51,785 nt of DNA from an uncultured Clostridia bacterium. Its GTDB lineage: Bacteria > Bacillota > Clostridia > Oscillospirales > Ruminococcaceae. The notes beneath the pieces are model-generated. The model was not told the DNA's origin and made no database searches. It was given only the letters and a program-made list of their open reading frames with translations. The DNA is taken from the NCBI GenBank assembly GCA_947630555.1, contig CANRIA010000015.1, positions 1 to 51,785 of the forward strand, given 5' to 3'. Shown piece after piece: positions 7,889 through 15,273 of this stretch; positions within the stretch are counted from its first letter, which is position 1, and every line of letters starts with the position of its first letter. Made by a program: the position numbers and the translations under genes.

Positions 7889-8310
7889 TTGACCGCCACA
7901 AGTGTCGGTCAAGTGCCGAAGAACCCTCTGCGAGGCTTCTTCCATAAATTATTATTTGCGCTTACGCGCGGCGCAGGAGCGCACACGTTGACCGCCTGCG
8001 AGCAGTCGTTCAAGTGCAGAAGAACCCTCTGCGAGGCTTCTTCTATGCCTAACAACGAAGCGCACATCTAAAAGCCCTCGCCGCCAAAAATGGTCGGCGG
8101 CGCACACCTTGCGGTGTGACGGGCTTTTTCCTGTTCTATCCCACTTAGCGCGTAAACTAAACTGTAACTTTTCAGCGAGTGCGTTTAACCTCACAAGTTG
8201 TAATCCTTGTCAAGAATTTAAAATTCGCGGCGTAAGCCGCTCCTTAACTCTAAACTATTCATTATTCACTCTTTCACTATTCACTAATTCTGCCTCTTGC
8301 CTCTTACTTC
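7889..8310. repeat. Shuffled modules of the intergenic repeat
   Basis: Between cls and ppk lie two copies of the TTGACCGCC...GAAGAACCCTC...GGCTTCTTC module (7889-7942 and 7988-8043), a GCGCTTACGCGC motif between them (7958-7969), a branched hairpin (8071-8129), then the CTTGTCAAG-AATTCGCGGCG box (8205-8240) and the TTAACT/ATTCACT/TGCCTCT stretch (8241-8310, running into the end of ppk). All but the branched hairpin recur in copy 1, in a different order. No gene is supported here. Confidence 0.75.
8071..8129. terminator. Three-way-junction hairpin, likely bidirectional terminator
   Basis: An outer stem AAAGCCC (8071-8077)/GGGCTTT (8121-8127) encloses two perfect hairpins: CGCCGCC/GGCGGCG (8079-8085, 8096-8102) and CACACC/GGTGTG (8103-8108, 8113-8118). 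T runs flank the outer stem on both strands. It sits between the convergent cls and ppk genes. Confidence 0.7.
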
Positions 8311-10448
8311 TTGCCTCTGGCTGTAAGCCTCGCCAACAGCCTTTTGAAAAATCCCTGCTTTTTGGTGGGCTGCGCTGCCTTTTCGGTGCGGTATTTTTCT
8401 GCTCTCTCGTAGCTCTCGTTTATGAAAAATTCCTGCGCGTTAAGGGCAGGCTTGCCGCCCACAGGCACCTTTATATACTTGCCGTCGCTGTTTTGCTCGC
8501 GCGCTTTTACGTTGTCGCCCAGCTGTATCAGAAAATAGTCAACTATACGCCGCTTGCAGTCGGGGTCTAGCACGGGGCAGGCGACCTCAAACCGCCGCAC
8601 GGTGTTTCTAGTCATAAAATCTGCCGACGATATAAACACCTTTTCAAAGTCTTTGCCGAAAATGTATATGCGCGAGTGCTCGAGAAAACGCCCTACTATC
8701 GATATTATTCTTATGTTGTCGGTAACATTCGGCACGCCTGCAATAAGGCAGCTTATGCCGCGCACTATAAGCTCTACCTTAACGCCTGCCTGCGAGCACT
8801 GTATCAGCTTGTCAATAAGCACTTTGTCCGTCAGCGAGTTTATTTTTGCGCCAACGTACCCCTCGCCGCCCGAGCGCGCTATGTTTATCTGTTCGTCCAT
8901 CATTTCGCACAGGCGGTTTTGCATAAGCTTGGGCGCTACCAGCAAATGGGCTGCGTTTTCAACAAATTCACCGACCGAAAGCGCGTTGAACACCGAGGCA
9001 GCCTCCTGCGCTATCTCGGCGTTTGCGGTCATAAGGCAAAAGTCAGTGTAAAGCGCGGCGGTCTTTTCGTTATAATTGCCCGTGCCCACCTGCGTAATAT
9101 ACTTTACCTCGCTGCCGACTTTGCGCGTTATAAGCAGCAGTTTTGAATGCACTTTCAGATTCTCAGGCCCGTATAGTATGCTGCACCCTGCTTCTTCCAG
9201 CCGCTTAGACCAGCCTATGTTGTTTTCCTCGTCAAAACGCGCGCGCAATTCTACTAGGGTAGTTACCTGCTTGCCGTTCTCGGCAGCTTTTATAAGAGCC
9301 TCTATGACCTTGCTGTCCCTCGCCACGCGGTATAATGTTATTTTTATAGACATAACGCTGTCATCTGCGGCGGCTTCGTCAAGCAGCCTGATAAACGGCT
9401 TTATGCTCTCATACGGGTATGATAGCAGAATGTCTTTTTTCTCTATCTGAGAGATCATCGACTGCGCAGGGTCAACGCCGTAAGGCTCCTGCGGCACGCG
9501 CTTGGGGAAGAACAGCTCGGTGCGGTGCGATAGTTTGCCGCTTATCTCGCCTGTGTATGACATATCAAGCGGCGACTTTAACACAAACACCTGCTTTTTC
9601 GATATTTCAAGCCTTGCGGTAAGTTCGCCCAGCGTGAGGTCGGAGAGCTCTCTTGAAAGCTCCAGCCTTACGGGGCACAGGCGCTTTCTTTTCTTTATAA
9701 GTTCCTGCATATGCGAGCGGAAGTCAAGCTCATATTCATAGCCTGCTTCTTCGGTGTTTATGTCTGCACTGCGCGTTATTCGCATAAGAGATTTTTCTTC
9801 TATTTTGTAGCCTGAGAATATCTGCGAAATAAAGTGCAGAAGTATCTCGTCTATAGTCATGTAGCGTATCTTGCCGTTCTTTTCGGAAGTGGGAATAAAC
9901 AGCAGTTTGGCATTGCCCACGCCCGATTTTACAACGCCCAGTTTTACGTTGTTTTTAGAGGAAAGCTTAGCCACAGCATAAACTTCTCTGTTATTTAAAA
10001 ACGGGAACGGGTGGCGGCGGTCTATTACAAGCGGCGACAAAAACGGCAGCATTTCGTATCTGAAATATGCCTCAACAAAGTCAGCCTCTTTTTTGCTAAG
10101 GTCTTTAAAAGAGCATCTTTTAACGCCCAGATCAGCAAGGTCGTCGTCTATTTTTGAAATGGTCTTGCCAAGGTCGCCATACATCGCAGATGTTCTTTTG
10201 TATATGGCAGAAAGCTGCTCGGAAGGGCGCATTCTCGTCTTGCCGTCACGGTCGTTGTCGTTCACAAGCATGGCATCATGAAGCGACCCCACACGAACCA
10301 TGTAAAATTCGTCTAGGTTGCTTGCAAATATAGAAGCAAACTGCAGCCGCTCCAAAAGCGGCACACTGGTATCCTGCGCCTCTTCAAGAACACGGCAGTT
10401 GAATTTCAGCCACGAAAGCTCTCTGTTGTCGTAAACCTTTTTGCCCAT
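8304..10448 (-). CDS. ppk: Polyphosphate kinase 1
   Basis: PPK1 reversibly polymerises the terminal phosphate of ATP into polyphosphate. The 714-residue product has the full family length. It begins NRELSWLKFNCRVLEEAQD and carries the paired phospholipase-D-like catalytic domains with the phospho-accepting histidine His434 (VHSKLLLI) and the second histidine His591 (EHSRIYIF). The DFMTRNTVRRFE motif follows. A long Lys-rich C-terminal tail ends in the repeat region. AAGGAG lies six bases before the ATG. It is 24 bases downstream of hpt, so both are probably made from the hpt promoter. Confidence 0.95.
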   Translation of the reverse strand: MGKKVYDNRELSWLKFNCRVLEEAQDTSVPLLERLQFASIFASNLDEFYMVRVGSLHDAMLVNDNDRDGKTRMRPSEQLSAIYKRTSAMYGDLGKTISKIDDDLADLGVKRCSFKDLSKKEADFVEAYFRYEMLPFLSPLVIDRRHPFPFLNNREVYAVAKLSSKNNVKLGVVKSGVGNAKLLFIPTSEKNGKIRYMTIDEILLHFISQIFSGYKIEEKSLMRITRSADINTEEAGYEYELDFRSHMQELIKKRKRLCPVRLELSRELSDLTLGELTARLEISKKQVFVLKSPLDMSYTGEISGKLSHRTELFFPKRVPQEPYGVDPAQSMISQIEKKDILLSYPYESIKPFIRLLDEAAADDSVMSIKITLYRVARDSKVIEALIKAAENGKQVTTLVELRARFDEENNIGWSKRLEEAGCSILYGPENLKVHSKLLLITRKVGSEVKYITQVGTGNYNEKTAALYTDFCLMTANAEIAQEAASVFNALSVGEFVENAAHLLVAPKLMQNRLCEMMDEQINIARSGGEGYVGAKINSLTDKVLIDKLIQCSQAGVKVELIVRGISCLIAGVPNVTDNIRIISIVGRFLEHSRIYIFGKDFEKVFISSADFMTRNTVRRFEVACPVLDPDCKRRIVDYFLIQLGDNVKAREQNSDGKYIKVPVGGKPALNAQEFFINESYERAEKYRTEKAAQPTKKQGFFKRLLARLTARGKK

Positions 10449-10472
10449 GTTTTTTCTCCTTATTATAATATA

Positions 10473-10994
10473 TTACAGTTCCAGCTTTGCTATGAACGGA
10501 AGATTTCTGAAACGCTCGTTGTGGTCAAGCCCATAGCCTACCACAAAATGGTCTTCTATCTTAAAGCCGATGTAGTCTGCCGTTATATCTGCCTTGCGGC
10601 GTGAGGGCTTGTCAAGAAGCGCGCAAATTTTCATGCTGGCAGGCTCTTTTGCAAGAAAGTATTCCGACAGCTTTTTCAGCGTAAGCCCCGTATCTATAAT
10701 ATCTTCTGCTATTATAATGTGCCGTCCCTTAATGTCGGGCAGGTCTTCAAAACTTATGTCAACACTGCCTGTGGTCTGCTCACCCGCGTAAGATTTTGCC
10801 TTTACAAAGCCCAGTTCACACGGCGCTTTTATGCTGCGCGCTAAATCAGATGCGAATATCACCGCGCCTTTTAAAGTGCATATAAGTAAAATTTTTTTGC
10901 CTGCATATTCTGAAGAAAGCTGCTCGCCAAGCTGTTTAACGCGCTTTTCTATTTCTTCTTCAGAAATAAGAACAGTATATTTATCAGCAGCCAT
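10473..10994 (-). CDS. hpt: Hypoxanthine phosphoribosyltransferase
   Basis: This purine-salvage enzyme joins hypoxanthine or guanine to PRPP to form IMP or GMP. The 173-residue product shows the PRPP loop IIIAEDIIDTGLTL, the LKGAVIF loop near residue 45 and the C-terminal VGYGLDHNERFRNLP motif typical of bacterial HPRT. The gene is first in a minus-strand pair with ppk. Its own consensus promoter lies 40-70 bases upstream, divergent from the PP2C gene promoter. Purine nucleoside phosphorylase, which supplies hypoxanthine and guanine, is encoded 2 kb away. Confidence 0.95.
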   Translation of the reverse strand: MAADKYTVLISEEEIEKRVKQLGEQLSSEYAGKKILLICTLKGAVIFASDLARSIKAPCELGFVKAKSYAGEQTTGSVDISFEDLPDIKGRHIIIAEDIIDTGLTLKKLSEYFLAKEPASMKICALLDKPSRRKADITADYIGFKIEDHFVVGYGLDHNERFRNLPFIAKLEL

Positions 10995-11034
10995 AAACCC
11001 TGCCGCCTTTCTATATCTATTATAATATATTACT

Positions 11035-11063
11035 ATTATATCATATATTACGACAAATTACAA
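11035..11063 (-). promoter_or_regulatory. hpt-ppk promoter
   Basis: On the minus strand TTGTAA (11058-11063) and TATAAT (11035-11040) are 17 bases apart. Confidence 0.75.
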
Positions 11064-11074
11064 GCCGTAGGCGG

Positions 11075-11103
11075 TTGACAATCGGACAAGAATAGAGTAT
11101 AAT
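11075..11103 (+). promoter_or_regulatory. PP2C operon promoter, full consensus
   Basis: TTGACA (11075-11080) and TATAAT (11098-11103) with 17 bases between them match the sigma-A consensus in all twelve positions. It is back to back with the hpt promoter. Confidence 0.85.
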
Positions 11104-11124
11104 ATAACACGGTGATTTTTTATT

Positions 11125-11886
11125 ATGCATATAAGTATTTACGGCATTACCGATAAGGGTGCTGTGCTTAATATAAATGAGGACAGAATACTGATAGACG
11201 GCAAGGTTTATGACGGCGGCGAGGTGGAAGCGCTTGTTACAGAGCCTATGATTGCCGCGGTGTGTGACGGCGTTGGCGGCGAAAATTGCGGTGAAGTGGC
11301 GGCGCAGATGTGCCTTGACGAGCTTGCTAAAATCAGGTATAATTCTCTTACAGACCTTAAAAGCGTTGTTATGAATATTCACAAAAAGCTGCTCGATGAG
11401 GCGCAGAGAGATGAGCAGTACGGCAATATGCAGACCACGCTTTGCCTTTTTGCTCTTGATGAAAAATGCAACAGCTGCTGTGTCAGTGTTGGCGACAGCA
11501 GGCTTTACAGATATGCAGGGGGCGTGGCAACACAGCTTTCTACCGACCACACTTTGGTTAGGTATCTTTACGACATGGGTGAGATAACCGCCGAGGAAAT
11601 GAAAACTTCTCCCGACAGGAACGTTATTATATCATCTGTTGGGGGAGACAGCAGCATACCGCGGCTTGATGTTTTCTCAATAGGCGAAAAGTTCGGCACG
11701 CTGCCCGATGATACTATTATAATTTGCAGCGACGGCATAACAGACCACGTTGGCAGAACGGAAATTGAAGTCTGCATGGGGCTTGATGTGCCGTTTGAGG
11801 ACAAAATAGATGCGATATACAGGCTGGCGCTTTCACGCGGCAGTTGTGATAATCTTTCAGTAATAGGAATAGCAGGTGAATGTTGA
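11125..11886 (+). CDS. PP2C-type Ser/Thr protein phosphatase
   Basis: This is a metal-dependent protein phosphatase of the PPM family, 253 residues, cytoplasmic. Metal and phosphate ligands of the family are visible: NEDR (Asp20), VCDGVGG (Asp47), VSVGDSRLYRY and CSDGITDH. The N-terminal Arg of the classic RxxNED motif is replaced, since the motif reads DKGAVLNINED. No PASTA kinase (PrkC) gene lies next to it, unlike the usual prpC-prkC pair. Its stop overlaps the next gene by one base, so the two are coupled. GGTGA precedes the ATG. Confidence 0.88.
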   Translation: MHISIYGITDKGAVLNINEDRILIDGKVYDGGEVEALVTEPMIAAVCDGVGGENCGEVAAQMCLDELAKIRYNSLTDLKSVVMNIHKKLLDEAQRDEQYGNMQTTLCLFALDEKCNSCCVSVGDSRLYRYAGGVATQLSTDHTLVRYLYDMGEITAEEMKTSPDRNVIISSVGGDSSIPRLDVFSIGEKFGTLPDDTIIICSDGITDHVGRTEIEVCMGLDVPFEDKIDAIYRLALSRGSCDNLSVIGIAGEC

Positions 11887-12737
11887 TGTTTAAAGAAATA
11901 CACACAGAAACAAACGTTGAAAAGGCTCTGGCATTTGCAGAAAAATACAGCATTTGCAATGCGCACTGCCACATATACCCCGTTAAAATTGCCGACAAAG
12001 CGGTGGTAAACATAGGCAAGTTCTATGATATTTATATGGACTGCGAAATGGGCACTTCCGAGTCGCTGATAGCTGACGGCAAGCCTTTTGGGGTGGAAAA
12101 ATATTTGGTTTGCTCAGCCGCCACCGACCCTTCTCAGGTGGAGAGCATTAACGATTTTATCATTGCCGAGTGCAAAAAGCACCCTGAGTTTATAGGCTTT
12201 GGCACGCTGCACCCCGGGTATGAAGGCAGTTTTGAAAAAGAGATCCAAAGATGTATGGAAGGCGGTCTTAAAGGCATAAAGCTGCACCCCGATTTTCAGC
12301 TTTTTAATATTGACGACGAAAACGCCCTGCCTATGTACCAAGCGGCTGAGGGCAGACTGCCGATACTTTTTCATATGGGTGATGACAGATATGACTACTC
12401 TGCGCCCGAAAGGCTGCTGAGAGTTATGAAGATGTACCCTCGTCTGCATGCGTTTGCAGCGCACCTTGGCGGCTATCAGGTGTGGGACAGGGCATCAACA
12501 GCGCTTGCAGGGGTTGACAATGTGTGGTATGACTGCTCGTCCTCGCTGGCGTTTATGACACCGCAGCAGGCGGTCAAGTACATACGTGCGCTTGGTGTTG
12601 ACAGGGTGATGTTCGGAACGGACTTTCCTATGTGGAACCACGCAGGCGAACTCAATCGCTTTGAGGCACTTGACCTTACCGAGGAAGAGCGGCAGAAGAT
12701 ACTCAGCGGAAATTTCAAGAAGTATTTCGGTATATAG
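11886..12737 (+). CDS. TIM-barrel amidohydrolase (Amidohydro_2 family)
   Basis: This is a predicted metal-dependent hydrolase or decarboxylase of the amidohydrolase superfamily, 283 residues. Seen motifs are NAHCHIYP (His27, His29) at strand 1, GIKLHPDFQ, a LFHMGD strand, AAHLGGY and the C-terminal GTDFPMW aspartate. The ATG at 11886 is favoured over the one at 11880 because AGGTGA is about six bases upstream of it. The gene overlaps the phosphatase gene end. The substrate is unknown. A role in nucleoside or nucleobase breakdown is possible because two purine-salvage genes follow, but that is inference. Confidence 0.8.
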   Translation: MFKEIHTETNVEKALAFAEKYSICNAHCHIYPVKIADKAVVNIGKFYDIYMDCEMGTSESLIADGKPFGVEKYLVCSAATDPSQVESINDFIIAECKKHPEFIGFGTLHPGYEGSFEKEIQRCMEGGLKGIKLHPDFQLFNIDDENALPMYQAAEGRLPILFHMGDDRYDYSAPERLLRVMKMYPRLHAFAAHLGGYQVWDRASTALAGVDNVWYDCSSSLAFMTPQQAVKYIRALGVDRVMFGTDFPMWNHAGELNRFEALDLTEEERQKILSGNFKKYFGI

Positions 12738-12781
12738 AATATAGATATACTATTATAAATGTAATAGCGAGGTGTAAGGCT

Positions 12782-13615
12782 ATGGATATGTATGACAGGC
12801 TTTTGCGCTGTAAAGAGCAGATACGCAAAATAACCGACTTTGAGCCGCAGATGGCGCTTGTTTTAGGCTCGGGGCTGGGCGGCTTTGCTGACAGCATTGA
12901 AGTTGAGGCTTGCGTGCCATACGGCGAGATAGTGGGCTTCCCCGTATCTACCGTGAAAGGGCACAAGGGGCAGTTTATCTTTGGCAGGCTGGGAGACGTA
13001 AAATTAGTATGTATGCAGGGCAGAGTGCACTGCTATGAGGGCTACACCGCTCAGGAAACAGTAATGCCGATAAGGCTTATGAAAATGCTCGGCGCGCAGA
13101 AGATAATGCTTACAAACGCGGCAGGGGGCATAAACGCAGGCTTCAGGGCAGGCGACCTTATGATACTTCGTGACCACATATCTCTGTTTGCACCCAACCC
13201 TTTGATAGGTGAGAATATAGAGCAGCTTGGTGTGAGATTCCCCGACATGAGCAGTATATATAATAAGGAATTGCAGAATATCATAAAAATCGCAGCAGCT
13301 AAAAATAATATCGATATTAAAGAGGGCGTTTATGTTCAGCTGACGGGCCCCAGCTATGAATCTCCTGCCGAGATAAAAATGCTTGGCAAGCTGGGCGCAG
13401 ATGCCGTGGGTATGTCAACAGTGTGTGAGGCGATAGCTGCCAACCACGCAGGAATGCAGGTGTGCGCGGTATCGTGCATATCTAATATGGCGGCAGGCAT
13501 AGCCAAACAGCCGCTTAGCCATGCCGAAGTTCAGCAGACCGCCGATGCGGTCGCGAAGACCTTTGAAGCCCTTGTAAAGACCGCAATTGCGGATATGTTC
13601 CAAACGGAGAGATAA
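12782..13615 (+). CDS. punA: Purine nucleoside phosphorylase (trimeric type)
   Basis: The enzyme cleaves inosine or guanosine with phosphate to ribose-1-phosphate and the free base. The 277-residue product has the family signatures: LVLGSGLGG (phosphate binding), KGHKGQFIFG, GRVHCYEGY, MLTNAAGGI, GPSYESPAEI and ISNMAAG. The Asn of ISNMAAG marks preference for 6-oxopurines. GAGGTGTAAGG precedes the ATG. The next gene starts one base after its stop, so these form an operon. The freed base can be used by the nearby hpt product. Confidence 0.93.
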   Translation: MDMYDRLLRCKEQIRKITDFEPQMALVLGSGLGGFADSIEVEACVPYGEIVGFPVSTVKGHKGQFIFGRLGDVKLVCMQGRVHCYEGYTAQETVMPIRLMKMLGAQKIMLTNAAGGINAGFRAGDLMILRDHISLFAPNPLIGENIEQLGVRFPDMSSIYNKELQNIIKIAAAKNNIDIKEGVYVQLTGPSYESPAEIKMLGKLGADAVGMSTVCEAIAANHAGMQVCAVSCISNMAAGIAKQPLSHAEVQQTADAVAKTFEALVKTAIADMFQTER

Positions 13616-13616
13616 T

Positions 13617-14885
13617 ATGAAAATACGCCTTTATAACGCTAAAATACTTACTATGGAAGATACACGCATAACCGAGGGAGAGGTGTGGACTGACGGCGAC
13701 AAGATAGCATACGTTGGCAAAAAGTGCGATGATATGCCGCAGTTTGACAGGGAGATAGACATTCGGCAAGACCTGCTTATGCCGTCTTTCAAAAACTGCC
13801 ATACACATTCGGCAATGACCTTTCTGCGCTCGTATGCCGATGACCTGCCGCTGCAAGACTGGCTGTTCAAAAAGGTGTTTCCGCAGGAGGCAAAGCTTTC
13901 GGGCGAGCGAGTGGCGGCGTTTGCAAAGGTCGCGCTGCTGGAATATCTGACGAGCGGCATTACAGCCTGCTTTGATATGTATTTTTACCCTGAGTATTTT
14001 GCGAAAGTGTGCACTGATTTCGGCTTTCGCGGCGTGCTGTGCGGCGCTGTTACAAAGGGGGACGACCTCTCGCTGCTGGAGGAGCGGTATAATAAGCTTA
14101 ATTCTTTCAGTAAAATGGTAACATATAAGCTGGGAATGCACTCAGAGTACCTGTGCCCGATAGAGATGATACGCGGCGTGAGCGAGCTTGCGCACAAGTA
14201 TAAAGCGCCCGTTTTTATGCACAATTCCGAGACGGAAAAGGAAGTAAACGAATGCCGTGAAAGATACGCCCTATCGCCGACACAGCTTTTTGACAGAGAA
14301 GGCGTGTTCGACTACGGCGGCGGCGGCTTTCACTGCGTGTGGTTCGATGATGAGGATATGCGCATTTTTAAAGAGCGCGGTCTGTGGGCGGTGACTAACC
14401 CTGCATCGAACCTCAAACTTGCCAGCGGTATCGCGCCTTTGCAGAAGATGCTGGAGAGCGGCGTGGGTATCTCGATAGGCACTGACGGCGCGGCAAGCAA
14501 CAACTGCCTTGATATGTTCAGAGAAATGTATCTCGCGGCGGCTTTGCAGAAGGTGAAGACGGGCGATGCATCTGCCTGTGCGGCTGACGAAGTGCTTAAA
14601 ATGGCAACAGTCAACGGCGCAAAAACGCTCGGTCTTGATGACTGCGATACCCTTACCGAGGGCAAACAGGCGGACATTATACGCATTGATATGCACCTGC
14701 CGAATATGCAGCCGAAGAACGATATAGTTAAGAATATCGTATACAGCGGAAGTAAGCAGAATGTTAAAATGACCATGTGCGCAGGCAAAATACTCTACGA
14801 GAATGGCGATTTTTCTGTAGGGGAGAGCGCCGAGGACATATATGCCGCCGCGGAAAGCGAAACACGCGCGCTGCTGGCTGAGTGA
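13617..14885 (+). CDS. Adenosine/MTA/SAH deaminase-like amidohydrolase
   Basis: This member of the MtaD/SsnA amidohydrolase family has 422 residues. Members deaminate S-adenosylhomocysteine, methylthioadenosine, 5'-deoxyadenosine or related compounds. Metal ligands are visible as CHTH (His62, His64), HNSETEKE and HCVWFDDED, with the catalytic aspartate in GTDGAASNNCLDMF. The ATG at 13617 has GGAGAG upstream and begins directly after the phosphorylase stop. Deamination to an inosine-type nucleoside followed by phosphorolysis would make a short salvage route with punA. The exact substrate is not settled by sequence. Confidence 0.85.
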   Translation: MKIRLYNAKILTMEDTRITEGEVWTDGDKIAYVGKKCDDMPQFDREIDIRQDLLMPSFKNCHTHSAMTFLRSYADDLPLQDWLFKKVFPQEAKLSGERVAAFAKVALLEYLTSGITACFDMYFYPEYFAKVCTDFGFRGVLCGAVTKGDDLSLLEERYNKLNSFSKMVTYKLGMHSEYLCPIEMIRGVSELAHKYKAPVFMHNSETEKEVNECRERYALSPTQLFDREGVFDYGGGGFHCVWFDDEDMRIFKERGLWAVTNPASNLKLASGIAPLQKMLESGVGISIGTDGAASNNCLDMFREMYLAAALQKVKTGDASACAADEVLKMATVNGAKTLGLDDCDTLTEGKQADIIRIDMHLPNMQPKNDIVKNIVYSGSKQNVKMTMCAGKILYENGDFSVGESAEDIYAAAESETRALLAE

Positions 14886-14975
14886 TATTGCGCGAAATTA
14901 TGGAAAATGACAAATATCGCCATTAAATTGTGGTTTTTGTGTGTTTATGTTTACGGTAGATAACAAATTCAAAAA

Positions 14976-15004
14976 TTACAATTCGGTTACAATTGTGATA
15001 GAAT
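14976..15004 (+). promoter_or_regulatory. Possible upstream promoter with direct repeats
   Basis: TTACAA (14976-14981) and TAGAAT (14999-15004) are 17 bases apart. TTACAATT occurs twice in direct orientation (14976-14983 and 14987-14994), eleven bases apart, which is one helical turn and could bind a regulator. The rest of 14886-15090 holds nothing else I can support. Confidence 0.4.
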
Positions 15005-15090
15005 GGTGTGCAACATAACCAAAAACAGGGGTCAAAGTTTGTAGGAATAAACATAATTGATTACAGAAATAAAAAATCTCGTTAAAAAAC

Positions 15091-15119
15091 TTGAATTTGA
15101 AGCGAGAATATTGTATATT
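15091..15119 (+). promoter_or_regulatory. Promoter of the sugar importer leader
   Basis: TTGAAT (15091-15096) and TATATT (15114-15119) are 17 bases apart. The predicted start near 15126 falls just before the structured leader. Confidence 0.6.
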
Positions 15120-15125
15120 TTTAAT

Positions 15126-15273
15126 ACAGGCAGAAATGCCATGTGAAAATGAACCCTCAGACCATTACGGTCTTATAAGCCGACGGTGAAAACTTCAGAG
15201 GGGGAAGCCGTCGTATAAATTTGGCATTAATGAATCCTATACTAATGCACAAAATTTAAGGAGGAAGATTTCA
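15126..15273 (+). ncRNA. Structured 5' leader (pseudoknot) of the sugar importer operon
   Basis: A closing stem AATGCCA (15135-15141)/TGGCATT (15222-15228) encloses a hairpin AGACC/GGTCT (15159-15163, 15169-15173), a stem CGACGG/CCGTCG (15181-15186, 15208-15213) with a small TGAA/TTCA hairpin inside it, and a crossing pair CCCTC (15154-15158)/GAGGG (15198-15202). The last pairing crosses the CGACGG stem, giving an H-type pseudoknot. AAGGAGGAAG at 15258-15267 is the ribosome site, 30 bases downstream. It matches no riboswitch class that I know. Confidence 0.55.

Noticed and set aside
7884-8050. Two similar units spaced about 100 bases apart, CRISPR-like at first sight
   Set aside because: Only two units, diverged from each other, with internal hairpins and a third copy near 600; there is no repeat-spacer regularity and no cas gene.
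15126-15273. Leader considered as TPP, cobalamin, lysine or c-di-GMP riboswitch
   Set aside because: The GGGGAAG and CCGACGG pieces recall parts of known classes, but the conserved cores (for example CTGAGA of TPP, the B12 box, or the GEMM core) are absent.
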